A DNA stretch of 64,000 bases from contig JBCDIL010000003.1 in NCBI GenBank assembly GCA_038749025.1, positions 62,001-126,000 on the forward strand. The letters run 5' to 3'. The translations under genes and the position numbers were made by a program. This stretch comes from JBCAXA01 sp038749025 (lineage in GTDB: Bacteria; Pseudomonadota; Gammaproteobacteria; Steroidobacterales; Woeseiaceae). Within the stretch, counting starts at the first letter, position 1. Each line of letters starts with the position of its first letter. The notes under the pieces were generated by a model. That model saw only the letters and a program-made list of their open reading frames with translations, ran no database searches and was not told the origin of the DNA. This document shows positions 39,305 through 48,359 of the stretch, piece after piece.

Positions 39305-40522
39305 ATGGACTATGTAAAACGCTGTTCGCTTGCTGTTGTTGCCTGCCTGATCCCGCTGCTGGCCGTCGCTGATGATGTCCAGGGTGGTTTCATGGACCAG
39401 CCCAACAATATTCGCAAATTTCCGCTGCGGGTCGCCTTGGTCTCGCCGCGTCGGGCCGAAAACGTATCGATCCAATACGTTGCCGGTTGGCCACTGACGT
39501 TTCGGATTATCCCGCGCGTCGATGTCTCGCTCGTCGTGCCGGCCGTGCCCGGGGGACCGGCCTCCGACTGGCCTGAACTCGGCGCGACCAGCTTCATGAT
39601 GCTGAAAGACCTCGACGGTTGCCCGTACGCTGATGGGCGAGTGACCGGGGCCGACGGCGCACCATTTTGCGCCGAACTACCGGACGATGAACTCTACGTT
39701 GAGTTCACACCGGACGAAGACCACCCAGACGTGGTCGACAACTACGGCTACGCAGCCGTCGGTGAAGCACTGAAAGACCCGCTGCGCCAACCGACGATCA
39801 ATAACTTCAACCGCGTCCATACCTTTGGCCCGCGGGTTTATGACACGCTCGATGGTCTTGGCTATGGCCCAAACGATGATCTGCCCGGCTTCGTGCTGCT
39901 CGCCGACGAAGGCGTTGGTGTCATCTTGAGCGATCTCGTGCCGGTGTTCATGAACGGCACAACGGTCATCGAAGGCTGGGAACCGATTGGTGCAAGCCGC
40001 AACCTCGCCGGCTTCATGACGTCGGTCGGTTACGAGCTGAACGACGAACGGCAACGCACAACGCTAACGACAAGCCTCATCGTGCCGCGCCATCTCACTG
40101 AACGACGCTTCCTTGAAGACCAGTGCTTCGAGACCGTTCCTGGCCAATGCGAAACCTACCGGCGCGTCGAAGGCGGCCCGCCGGTGCCGAAGGCCGATGC
40201 CAATCTCGATGACCATGACGTCACGTTCCGCGCGTTCATGGTGCAAGGGGTAGCGCCAGACACCGTCGTCGACTGCAACAACGACGGTAACGTTACCGCC
40301 GATGACGCAGTTTGCATGGGCTTGCGACTCCTGTCGCGTGAACGGGTATTTACAATCCGCCAGATCGGTCGGGTATCCGAGTGCAACTTACTCCGTGACC
40401 CCTGGGGCAGCTCGGCCGCTGCTGGGCGTGAGTTCGTCGACTTTGACGGCAACGGTGAATTCATCACGATCAGCTGCCCAGGCGGCAGTACCGGCGGTGG
40501 TCTACCGCCACGTCAGCGGTAA
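39305..40522 (+). CDS. Secreted protein with a dockerin-like calcium loop
   Basis: 405 aa with signal peptide RCSLAVVACLIPLLAVA. No family is recognised. The first about 240 residues are rich in aromatic and acidic residues (VSLVVPAVPGGPASDWPELGATSFMMLKDLDGCPYADG, DELYVEFTPDEDHPDVVDNYGY) and could be a beta-sandwich with one or two disulfides. Near residue 335 comes DCNNDGNVTADDAVCMG, a single F-hand-like calcium loop. The tail is Gly-rich (GGSTGGGLPPRQR). The dockerin-like motif links it loosely to the 30576-33125 protein. It stands next to the kinase gene, but divergently, so it may be a target of the kinase/sigma switch; this is unproven. Confidence 0.8.
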   Translation: MDYVKRCSLAVVACLIPLLAVADDVQGGFMDQPNNIRKFPLRVALVSPRRAENVSIQYVAGWPLTFRIIPRVDVSLVVPAVPGGPASDWPELGATSFMMLKDLDGCPYADGRVTGADGAPFCAELPDDELYVEFTPDEDHPDVVDNYGYAAVGEALKDPLRQPTINNFNRVHTFGPRVYDTLDGLGYGPNDDLPGFVLLADEGVGVILSDLVPVFMNGTTVIEGWEPIGASRNLAGFMTSVGYELNDERQRTTLTTSLIVPRHLTERRFLEDQCFETVPGQCETYRRVEGGPPVPKADANLDDHDVTFRAFMVQGVAPDTVVDCNNDGNVTADDAVCMGLRLLSRERVFTIRQIGRVSECNLLRDPWGSSAAAGREFVDFDGNGEFITISCPGGSTGGGLPPRQR

Positions 40523-40677
40523 GCCGCCAAAGCGCTGAGAAACTCGGCCCATCGGCCGCAGTGAATCGCGAGCCTGACGCACCGACGCACGCCTAGTGTG
40601 CTCCCAGTGGCGATCACAGCGCTTGGCGCCCGTGCCACGATCGACTACCCGTTGTTATTCGGTAAACGAGGTGTTCG

Positions 40678-42030
40678 ATGTCGCGCACGGTTACGAACGT
40701 AGGGTCGTTGCTAGTTTGTACGAGCCTCGCGCTTGCCCCCGCCAATGCGATCGCCGACGATGCCGCGGCGCTCGCGACACTGGAGCAGCGTGTTGATGAA
40801 CTGGCGGCGCTGGTCGCAGCACAAGCGAAAAAGATCCGCGAGCTAGAGGCGCGAGACAGCAGCACCGATCAAGAATCGGTCGTTGACGAAGCGGCAGCGA
40901 GTCGCCAACCGGTTGGCCGCTTTCCGGATGACGCCATCGTAACGGCGGGCGAGTTCGCCGGCTCGATTGCGGTACCGGGGTCCGACGCGTCTGTGCGTAT
41001 CGGCGGCTTCGTTCGCGCGGAAGGTAATTACGACTTTGAGAGCTTAGGGTTTCAGGACACCGTCAATGTACGCCGGATTCCACTGGATGGCACCACAGAC
41101 GACGACGCCACACAGTCGCGGTTCCATGTTCGCAACACCCGGATGAACCTCGACTACCGACGCGACACGCAACTTGGCGAACTGCGGACGTTCGTCGAAT
41201 GGGACTTCTTCGGTGGTGGCGCCGAGTTCATTAATAACTATGAACTGCGCTTGCGCCACGCAGCCGCCGGTATCGGTAATTTCTACGTGGGCCAGTGGTG
41301 GTCGCAGTTCACCGATGTGACAACCACGCCGGAAGGCGCCGACTACGGGGGTCCACTGGGCGTACCGGCGCTTCGAAACCCCGGCGTGCGGTGGGGTACG
41401 AACGTCGCCGACAACTGGCGCGTGGGCTTTGGCATAGAGAACCCAACCGGCGATCTGGATGTGCCGGATGAGCAGCTCGCCTCCGATAGCTTTCCGGATA
41501 TCACAAGCTACATCCGTTACGACCAAACCTGGGGGCATGTCCGATTGGCGAGCGTCATTCGCCGACTTGAATCCGCGAGCGATGAGCAATACGTCGGCGG
41601 CCTAAACTTCAGTGGTCGGATCGCCCTGCCGTACGGCGAGCGTCTCGATAACGTGAGTTTTCAACTGCAGGCAGGCGAAGGCTTTACGCATTACTACTCA
41701 ACACTCGCCAGCGTTGGATTGAACGGCGTTGCCGATATCGATGGCAACATCGAGGCGACCGGCATTGTTAGCGGCTTTCTGGCGTTTCAACATTGGTGGA
41801 ACACGCGCTGGCGCTCATCGATACAAGCGAGCTTTATCGAACTCGACTCACCGGCGGCGTCGGCCGGGACTGCATTCGACAATGCACGCTACTACAGCGG
41901 CAATCTATTTTATAGCCCGTTCGATGGGGTAACGCTCGGGCTCGACCTCATTTACGCCGAACAACAAACCGTTAACGGCGCCGAAGGCGACGGCGTGCGG
42001 GCGCACGCCATCGCTCGCTTCGACTTCTAG
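40678..42030 (+). CDS. DcaP-like trimeric outer-membrane porin
   Basis: 450 aa. ATG 40678 is preceded by GAGGT at six bases. The signal peptide (SLLVCTSLALAPANAIA) is followed by an N-terminal coiled coil (AALATLEQRVDELAALVAAQAKKIRELEARD, about 28-62). A 16-stranded beta-barrel follows, beginning SVRIGGFVRAEGNYDFESLGF and ending in HAIARFDF with the terminal Phe typical of outer-membrane barrels. DcaP-like porins of this build take up dicarboxylic or other organic acids and form trimers through the coiled coil. The signal, coiled coil and C-terminal Phe are directly visible; the substrate is not. It ends three bases from the convergent multicopper oxidase gene. Confidence 0.88.
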   Translation: MSRTVTNVGSLLVCTSLALAPANAIADDAAALATLEQRVDELAALVAAQAKKIRELEARDSSTDQESVVDEAAASRQPVGRFPDDAIVTAGEFAGSIAVPGSDASVRIGGFVRAEGNYDFESLGFQDTVNVRRIPLDGTTDDDATQSRFHVRNTRMNLDYRRDTQLGELRTFVEWDFFGGGAEFINNYELRLRHAAAGIGNFYVGQWWSQFTDVTTTPEGADYGGPLGVPALRNPGVRWGTNVADNWRVGFGIENPTGDLDVPDEQLASDSFPDITSYIRYDQTWGHVRLASVIRRLESASDEQYVGGLNFSGRIALPYGERLDNVSFQLQAGEGFTHYYSTLASVGLNGVADIDGNIEATGIVSGFLAFQHWWNTRWRSSIQASFIELDSPAASAGTAFDNARYYSGNLFYSPFDGVTLGLDLIYAEQQTVNGAEGDGVRAHAIARFDF

Positions 42031-42033
42031 TCG

Positions 42034-44094
42034 CTAGTGCTTACCGTGATGACCGCCATGTCCCGACGGCGGCATAGTGATCGTTAGCGCTTGCATCATG
42101 CCGAAGTCCTCGTGGTCGAGGATATGGCAGTGCAAGACAAAGGTACCGATGTAACGGCGATACTGCGTTCGGACGGTAACGACGAACGGCTCGCCAAACA
42201 AATTGGTCGGCACAAACACCGTGTCTTTCCATTGTCCTTGTAGGCCAGCGTAGACCGATCCCGAATCGGGCGCACTAACATCGATACCGGTGTCGAGGTC
42301 GATCATGCTGACGATCTGAAAGGGATTCACATGAATGTGAAACGGATGGCCCTCTTTGTACGAAGCAATGATCCATTCCTCAACGTTACCTAGCGTAAGC
42401 TCTCGATCGATACGGCCAGCCACGTAGTCGTCGGCATCGACGATGCTCGGCAGTTCGCCGTCGTTCAGATCGAGATTGCCCACAACAAACTCGTGCGGTT
42501 CCGTGTCAAGGTTAACGTCGAAACCAAGCGTTTGCCGGCCATCCAGCTCGGCGCTAAGCAGCGACGCATGCGACTCGAACGACGCCAAGCTCATCGTCGC
42601 TCCTGAGAGTTCAGCAACGACGGTTGACCGCACCTCTTTCGGCATATGTCGTTTCGCAGCGGCAACCAGTTGCTTTTGTAGGCGAACGCGCATGTCTTGC
42701 TCACCGCGAATGGCGCGACCCGTTACTTCAACAAAGCCCAGCAGCTGACGCTGCCTCGCTTGCATCCGTATCGTTTCGTTGGCCGGTGCGTCGTTGTCGA
42801 TAATGCAGTAAATGCCGGGCTCCGGAAATGCCATCAATACATCGTCTCGGTAACCGGGGTGCATGTTCGTCCGGGACTGCTCGTGCACCGCACTGCGCGT
42901 TAAGCCGTCGAGGGCGACAGAAAACTGCGGAACCGGCGCACCGCTGCAATTTGCATCAACAAACTCGCTGCGTGCACTGGGGTCGCCGGCCGCATAACCG
43001 GCACCGTCACCACCGGGGGTGTAGCGATGAAAGCTGGCGCCGATCGAGCCGCTAACGCCCGCATGGATAAACCGCCAACGCTCAAACTCGCCCGCTGTGA
43101 TGCCGCGGTAGGTGGGAATAACCCGGCCGTTCAACGTTGTGTGTCGTCCGGAGGCAACCCAGCGTGTTTGCAGTATTGGCATGCCGGCTGGGTCGAGACG
43201 TTCAGGCTCCATCCCGAATTGGTTGTAGCCTTCGATTTGACCGATATCACCCTCGTCGCAAACCCAAGCCCCATCCGCATCTTTCTTAATGGCGACTTCA
43301 CCGTCGTCGCCACGCGGCCCGCAGGCATACGCGATCTGTGTTGTCACGATAACGCGCTCCGCCATCGGCTCGCCGTTGCGATCCCGCAGCAAGGTATCGA
43401 TGTCGCCCGCGCGGCCGGGTGTCGGTAAACGCTCACCGCGAACGATCAACGCGCCCGTCATACCGCTTGAAACTTGCAATGCTGTCGACCCGTGCATGTG
43501 CGGGTGGTACCAAAACGTGCCGGCTGGATGGTCGGATGGGACGTTGTACTCGTAAGTAAACTCGCCGCCACCCGGCGGAACACTGAGTAGCACGTTATCC
43601 GAATTACCGGCGGGGCTAACCCACAAACCGTGCGTGTGCATATTGGTGATGTTGAAGCAGTGCGGAAGGTTGATGTTGTCGCTGCCCGGGCACGACGGAT
43701 CATCGGTCGGCAACTCGTTAATAAGCCGCAGCCGAAAGGTGTCGCCCGGGCGAAGGTTGATCGTCGGCGGCACAAACGCGACCTCCGGATCAACACCAGG
43801 ACCTTGGTACGAGCGCAGTCGCACCGTGTCCATGCGCCCGCTGGCTGGGTTGTAAATGTCGGCGTCGGCGTATTGCACGCGCGCAGTCCATTCGACCGTA
43901 CCGGCTTCGGCACGCTGCAAGGCGGCTCGCCCTTCAATCAGCTCGCTCGGCGAACCGTAAGTCGCGAACGAGATACCTGCGGTCGGCGGGTTTTGTATCG
44001 TCGCGGAATCTGCCGGCACCGTCTGTGCGGTGGCCATCGTTGTCAAAGCGCAGGTAATTAGGAAAACTAACGGCATAACAGCGTTGAGTTGCAT
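42034..44094 (-). CDS. Multicopper oxidase
   Basis: 686 aa from ATG 44092-44094, giving signal peptide MPLVFLITCALTTMATAQ. It has the four copper-binding motifs: MHTHGLW, HPAGTFWYHPHMHGS, HPFHIHVNPFQ and FVLHCHILDHEDFGM (type 1, 2 and 3 copper ligands including the Cys). A His-rich tail (SGHGGHHGKH) may help to store or deliver copper. Such periplasmic enzymes oxidise phenols, Cu(I), Mn(II) or organic substrates with four-electron oxygen reduction. Between the second and third motifs lies an insertion of about 250 residues, longer than in CueO. It is the last gene of an operon with an Ig-like protein and a propeller protein, which is unusual for a copper-resistance oxidase. Confidence 0.93.
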   Translation of the reverse strand: MQLNAVMPLVFLITCALTTMATAQTVPADSATIQNPPTAGISFATYGSPSELIEGRAALQRAEAGTVEWTARVQYADADIYNPASGRMDTVRLRSYQGPGVDPEVAFVPPTINLRPGDTFRLRLINELPTDDPSCPGSDNINLPHCFNITNMHTHGLWVSPAGNSDNVLLSVPPGGGEFTYEYNVPSDHPAGTFWYHPHMHGSTALQVSSGMTGALIVRGERLPTPGRAGDIDTLLRDRNGEPMAERVIVTTQIAYACGPRGDDGEVAIKKDADGAWVCDEGDIGQIEGYNQFGMEPERLDPAGMPILQTRWVASGRHTTLNGRVIPTYRGITAGEFERWRFIHAGVSGSIGASFHRYTPGGDGAGYAAGDPSARSEFVDANCSGAPVPQFSVALDGLTRSAVHEQSRTNMHPGYRDDVLMAFPEPGIYCIIDNDAPANETIRMQARQRQLLGFVEVTGRAIRGEQDMRVRLQKQLVAAAKRHMPKEVRSTVVAELSGATMSLASFESHASLLSAELDGRQTLGFDVNLDTEPHEFVVGNLDLNDGELPSIVDADDYVAGRIDRELTLGNVEEWIIASYKEGHPFHIHVNPFQIVSMIDLDTGIDVSAPDSGSVYAGLQGQWKDTVFVPTNLFGEPFVVTVRTQYRRYIGTFVLHCHILDHEDFGMMQALTITMPPSGHGGHHGKH

Positions 44095-44142
44095 GAAAGG
44101 TAACCCTCGGTTGCAAGTAGTCGTTCTTCGGGCAGCCAATGA

Positions 44143-44961
44143 CTAGGGCTGGGGAGCAAACGCGCGCGATAGCGTGGGCGGATCGTTGGTCGAGGCGACG
44201 AGCGGTTGGTCAAACAACGTGCCCGGCCGATTGCCGGACACATCTTCAAGCTCGGGCCGGACAACCAATCGGTAGGTTGTGTCGGCCCACGGCTGCGCCG
44301 GTGTGAACAGCCACGCGCTCTCAGCGCTAGCGACGGCAATCCGACCGGCGATCGGTTTGTCGGCAGCATCATAAACTCGCAACCGATACGCCAACGACGC
44401 ATGGTCGTAGACCCCATCAAGTTTCACGATCAGCGGTTCTGTGGTGTCGACACCCGGGCGCATCAGTACCCAATCCTCGACCTGCGGTGGACTAACATCC
44501 GCTGCGACGGCATCGAACGCTTTTGTCGTTGCCCGCTTCAACGCACAGCCGCGCGCATCGACGGCATTGGCACCGATCGTCAGGCGATAGCTTTCCCCAG
44601 CCTGTAACGCACGACCTTGGGCCTTGTTGGTAGCGAGCCCCGTTTTGACCCGGCCCGGGTCCAGTACGATCGTCAACCGACGACCGTCGCTCGACCACAA
44701 GCCGTACCGTGTTGGCAAGAAAGCGCCCGGCACAGCTTGGCCGGTTGCATTTTCCAGCGATACAAACGACGAGTCAGCGTCGCGGCGCATCGGCTCAGAG
44801 AAATAGACGTAGAACCGCAACGTATTGCTCGGCAACGTATCGGCACTCGGGTAAATATCGGTGACGACCGCGCGCACCTCACCCGAACAGAACGGCGCCG
44901 CGAAGACGGGCGCTGCGATGAAACCCAAGACGATCGCGACAACGACGGGGAAGACAATCAT
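44143..44961 (-). CDS. Secreted SbsA/Ig-like domain protein
   Basis: 272 aa with signal peptide MIVFPVVVAIVLGFIAAPVFA. Two Ig-like halves are visible: RFYVYFSEPMRRDADSSFVSLENATGQAVPGAF and LIVKLDGVYDHASLAYRLRVYDAADKPIAGRIAV, the latter ending in SAWLFTPAQPWADTTYRLVVRPELEDVSGNRPG. These fit the bacterial SbsA Ig-like fold, found in proteins that bind or present other components at the surface. It begins 13 bases after the propeller gene and is followed 48 bases later by the multicopper oxidase, so the three are co-transcribed. A role in binding a substrate or holding the oxidase complex is inferred. Confidence 0.82.
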   Translation of the reverse strand: MIVFPVVVAIVLGFIAAPVFAAPFCSGEVRAVVTDIYPSADTLPSNTLRFYVYFSEPMRRDADSSFVSLENATGQAVPGAFLPTRYGLWSSDGRRLTIVLDPGRVKTGLATNKAQGRALQAGESYRLTIGANAVDARGCALKRATTKAFDAVAADVSPPQVEDWVLMRPGVDTTEPLIVKLDGVYDHASLAYRLRVYDAADKPIAGRIAVASAESAWLFTPAQPWADTTYRLVVRPELEDVSGNRPGTLFDQPLVASTNDPPTLSRAFAPQP

Positions 44962-44974
44962 CGTTCTAACGTGG

Positions 44975-46225
44975 CTAGCGAACGAGATCTTTGTAGCCTT
45001 CGTCCATCTTCAGCATGTTTTGGAACTGCTTAATCGGCTCGCCCTCTTCCGCGTACGCGTAATCGGGAAAGTTGTACTCGCTAACAAAATCCGACAAGCG
45101 CATGTAAGCGCCTTTGCGGTACGAGACAAGGTCCATATCACCGGTATCGAGATTGCGCTTTAGCGTCAGTAGGAACTGAATGTCTTGGTCGGCCGCTTGC
45201 AGCACTCCACTGAGCGGCAATGGCGTGGTTGCAACGCCAACGGTCGCCCCTAGGTAGGCGACGGGTTTAGTCACAGCTTGCGCCGAGGCAATGTCGTCGA
45301 GCTTGATGAGATCGGCATCCATCTCCCGGTTAATGACGAGCACAAAGTTCTCGCGCTTCTGTTCCATGTTCATCGCCGAAAACGACACCACCTCGAGCGG
45401 CGTGTTGCCGTAGCCAAGCTCGGCGATGGTCTTACCGGTAACGTGCGCACCTTCTTTAAGGTCGGCAACAGCGACGGTAACGAGTGGCGTGCAGGTGTAG
45501 GCCGCGATAACGGTCGGCTCCCCGCCGAGGTTGGTTATCGACATGGCCCGAATAGGCGCGCGCGTTTCGTTTTGGCCGTGCGCCGTGTGGAACATCTCGA
45601 CACTGCTGCTGATGTAAGACTCGCTAAACGGAAACGGGACGCGCCGCAACGTCGAGGCGAACTCGCCGTTGGACAGCCCCGCAACAAATAGCTCGCCATT
45701 AGCGAAGTCGAGGTCGGTCACAGTCAAGGTGCTGGCCGGAATGTCGCGCCAAAACGTCACGTCCTCTTCGGCGGCATCGTTCAATTCAATCAACGAACCT
45801 TCCAACGAGCGGATGTCGATCACCGTGACGCTACCGCCAACGTCAACCCTGGCGAGTGCCGGCTGCGCACCGCTCTCGCCGGCAACCGAGAGCGAAACAA
45901 AGGCATCGCGAGTCACCGGGTGAACGGCGAGATCGTGGTAAGTCAGCGCGAACGGACTCACGCCGATTTCCTCGGCGATCCGGCGGCCGAGTCCGGTGAC
46001 GTTGTAGGCGCTGGAATCGACCGCATCGACCGTGTTTGGAATACCGCTCAGCTCGTAGGCAAAAATACGCCCGCCCACCGAGTCGGCGGCGAACAGCGTA
46101 TTCGCGTCGGCGAACTCCAACACGGACAACGACTCTGGCTCGGGTAATGGTTCGGCGGCGCGCGCGCTCGTGCTCAACACAGCGACAGCGAGGCCGGCTA
46201 ACAACGCGGTAGATGGACGGTGCAT
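44975..46225 (-). CDS. Secreted beta-propeller protein, first gene of the oxidase operon
   Basis: 416 aa from ATG 46223-46225, which gives a good signal peptide (ALLAGLAVAVLSTSARAAEP). The frame extends further upstream but without a signal. The mature part reads LSVLEFADANTLFAADSVGGRIFAYELSG, TYHDLAVHPVTRDAFVSLSV, VTDLDFANGELFVAGLSN and so on, repeated strand pairs typical of a beta-propeller. The C-terminal LSDFVSEYNFPDYAYAEEGEPIKQ segment is basic-poor and likely unstructured. It lies first in the operon, upstream of the Ig-like protein and the multicopper oxidase, and is divergent from a LysR regulator. Substrate binding or electron transfer within one periplasmic complex is inferred. Confidence 0.83.
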   Translation of the reverse strand: MHRPSTALLAGLAVAVLSTSARAAEPLPEPESLSVLEFADANTLFAADSVGGRIFAYELSGIPNTVDAVDSSAYNVTGLGRRIAEEIGVSPFALTYHDLAVHPVTRDAFVSLSVAGESGAQPALARVDVGGSVTVIDIRSLEGSLIELNDAAEEDVTFWRDIPASTLTVTDLDFANGELFVAGLSNGEFASTLRRVPFPFSESYISSSVEMFHTAHGQNETRAPIRAMSITNLGGEPTVIAAYTCTPLVTVAVADLKEGAHVTGKTIAELGYGNTPLEVVSFSAMNMEQKRENFVLVINREMDADLIKLDDIASAQAVTKPVAYLGATVGVATTPLPLSGVLQAADQDIQFLLTLKRNLDTGDMDLVSYRKGAYMRLSDFVSEYNFPDYAYAEEGEPIKQFQNMLKMDEGYKDLVR

Positions 46226-46620
46226 AGCGATTCTCAGGGGCAATGAGTGAGAACCGACCTTTCCATAACCGTTGGTGGGCATGAAGTCGCACTGGAGCAC
46301 AGTCGCTGAGCACCCATGCGCGATCGCTCGCAAAATGCAGTGGCGCGCAATGTATGCGAATACTGACTAGCATTCGTCGCAATTGGTATTCGGCGCAGCG
46401 GCGGCGCGGTAGCCTGCCGAGCACCGCAAAAACGCGCGGCGAACGTGCACACCTGCGCAGTAGCATCGCCTATCAAATTGTGTGAGCCTCTCGGCAAATT
46501 GGCGCCGGACGAGGGCGGCGCTTGTGTTACGCGTCATGCGGTGCCGGAGTGCGCTCGCGGTGATGCACCCAGGGAACGGCTGAAACCTCAGTCGGCGCGC
46601 GTGCGATACTGCAACAACGA
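46226..46620. promoter_or_regulatory. Divergent promoter region of the oxidase operon and LysR gene
   Basis: A 395-base gap with no gene. An inverted repeat CGAAT-N10-ATTCG at 46357-46376 resembles a LysR-type box (T-N11-A shifted by one) and is the best operator candidate. No clear -35/-10 pair is seen on either strand. Confidence 0.35.
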
Positions 46621-47505
46621 ATGAACAATTGGACGGAGATTCGCACGGCCTACCAGGTAGGCCGGCTCGGCACAGTATCCGCAGCAGCGGAGTACTTAGG
46701 CGTGCACCGGGCTACGGTGATTCGACACGTCGATGCGCTAGAAGCCGCGCTAGGCGGTAAGCTGTTCCATCGCCACAAGAAGGGCTACGCCCCGACGGAT
46801 CTCGGCAATGAACTGATCCGCATGGCCGAGGCCAGTGAGCGGCAGTTCATGCAATTGGTCGGCAAAGCGAAAGGCGATGACGGTGGACTTGAGGGAGAGT
46901 TCATCGTCACGTCGATGGACCACGCCGTGCACTTGTTCCTACCCGCGCTCGGCCAATTCCAAGCCAGTCAGCCGGGCTTAAAAATTCGCTACATCGAAAC
47001 GGACACACGACTGCGGCTGGAGTACGGCGAGGCCCATATTGCCTTTCGGATGGGTTCCAAGCCGGATCATCCGGATTATGTGGTGCGTCATTTCGGCGAT
47101 ATCCCCTTGGGCTTGTACGCCCATGAGAACTACGTAAGAGACTACGGCAAGCTCGGCACGCAAGACGAAAACCGCGCGCACCGCTTTATAGCGATGGACG
47201 GCACATTATTACCGGCCCCGCTGCAAGCCTGGCATCGGCGAAACGTCCCGAAAGACGCTTACGTCCTGGCAACGAATAGCCAGTACATGTTGCATCACGC
47301 AGTGTTGAGCGGACTGGCCGTCGGCTTTATCCCCATGCACATCGCCGAGCGGTACCCGGAATTGGTGGTCATGGCGGATCCGAATTCGCGCTGGAAATTA
47401 ACGGTGTGGATGGTGACTCACGTTGATGCACACCGAAGTGCCAAGGTGCAAGCGTTTCTTGGCGTCATCAATAATTTGCGAGAAGGTGTCGACCATACCG
47501 TGTAG
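46621..47505 (+). CDS. LysR-family transcriptional regulator (of the oxidase operon)
   Basis: 294 aa. The winged helix reads MNNWTEIRTAYQVGRLGTVSAAAEYLGVHRATVIRHVDALEAALGGKLFHRHKKGYAPTDLG (residues about 1-62), followed by a type-2 periplasmic-binding fold (EFIVTSMDHAVHLFLPALGQFQASQPGLKIRYIETDTRLRLEYGEAHIAFRMGS). The VHRATVIRHVDALE helix is of the subgroup of LysR regulators with long recognition helices. The gene is divergent from the propeller-Ig-oxidase operon across 395 bases, so it is its likely activator; the effector is unknown. A candidate site at 46357-46376 lies in the shared region. Confidence 0.92.
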   Translation: MNNWTEIRTAYQVGRLGTVSAAAEYLGVHRATVIRHVDALEAALGGKLFHRHKKGYAPTDLGNELIRMAEASERQFMQLVGKAKGDDGGLEGEFIVTSMDHAVHLFLPALGQFQASQPGLKIRYIETDTRLRLEYGEAHIAFRMGSKPDHPDYVVRHFGDIPLGLYAHENYVRDYGKLGTQDENRAHRFIAMDGTLLPAPLQAWHRRNVPKDAYVLATNSQYMLHHAVLSGLAVGFIPMHIAERYPELVVMADPNSRWKLTVWMVTHVDAHRSAKVQAFLGVINNLREGVDHTV

Positions 47506-47550
47506 CCGCGTAAACTTAGGGATAGTTACGGCACCACCCGACAGCTAATT

Positions 47551-48294
47551 GTGAACAAACCTCGCCAGATCCCTTGGCCTAAAATTACCGCAGAAGCTTT
47601 TGCGGTTGTCATCAGCATATTGTTGGCATTTGGCATCGACGCATGGTGGTCGAATCGTCAAGAAGAGCGACTGGCCGATGAGAGTCTCGCTGCGCTTCGC
47701 GATGAGCTGTCTGCCAATATCGACGAGCTGCAACATGAGCGCGAATTCCGTGAAGCCGTTATCGCTTCGGTCGCTGAACTGTTCAGGATCGTCGGAACCG
47801 ATGCACCACCCGACGAAGCGAACATTGACGAACTGCTCGAAGACATCTCCTGGGGCGGCCGAATCGATGCCTCAACCGGCGCGTTGGTTAGCATCCTGGA
47901 ATCGGGTACGCTCGCATCGATTGACGACGGCGCATTGAAACGCAGCGTATCGTCGCTGCCCGAGCTCTACGAAACGACGGCATTGCACGAGCGCAGCACG
48001 ACGACTTTTCTTGAGAACGAGCTGCTGCTCTACATCAACCGTAGCGGCTCGATACTGCAGATCTATAACGCCGGCGTTGGCCAAGGCCGGCCCGGTGGTG
48101 GCGGTGAACTCGCCGTCGACGAGCAGTTTCCGACGATGGGTAATACGAAGCATTCATCGTTGCTGGAGTCGGCTGAGTTTTTGGGCTTGTTGGCCATGAC
48201 TCAAAGCAAGCACGAGAACGTGTTGCTCTATTACCGTCGGCTTGAAGAGGCGATGCAAAGCTCGATTACATTGATTGACGAGCATCTGCGCTAG
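47551..48294 (+). CDS. Single-pass membrane protein of unknown function (DUF6090-like start)
   Basis: 247 aa, start GTG 47551. The N-terminal hydrophobic helix AEAFAVVISILLAFGIDAWWSNRQEER (about 14-40) with the LLAFGIDAWWSNRQ motif is typical of DUF6090-like membrane anchors. The remainder is a long helical, acidic domain (ALRDELSANIDELQHEREFREAVIASVAELFRIVG...), probably cytoplasmic or periplasmic coiled coil, with a SILESGTLASIDDGALKRSVSSLPELYE segment. No enzyme motif. It is not clearly linked to its neighbours; the LysR gene ends 45 bases upstream in the same direction. Confidence 0.78.
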   Translation: MNKPRQIPWPKITAEAFAVVISILLAFGIDAWWSNRQEERLADESLAALRDELSANIDELQHEREFREAVIASVAELFRIVGTDAPPDEANIDELLEDISWGGRIDASTGALVSILESGTLASIDDGALKRSVSSLPELYETTALHERSTTTFLENELLLYINRSGSILQIYNAGVGQGRPGGGGELAVDEQFPTMGNTKHSSLLESAEFLGLLAMTQSKHENVLLYYRRLEEAMQSSITLIDEHLR

Positions 48295-48359
48295 TTCATC
48301 TTTTGCGGAGCCACCACTGGCAAGCCACACGCACCGATAACAAGGAGCTAGACGCTTTC

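Noticed and set aside
36855..39317. Long open frame (about 820 codons) opposite the Ser/Thr kinase
   Set aside because: It lies wholly antisense to a gene with complete kinase and TPR motifs and has no recognisable domain; it is a by-product of high GC and codon bias.
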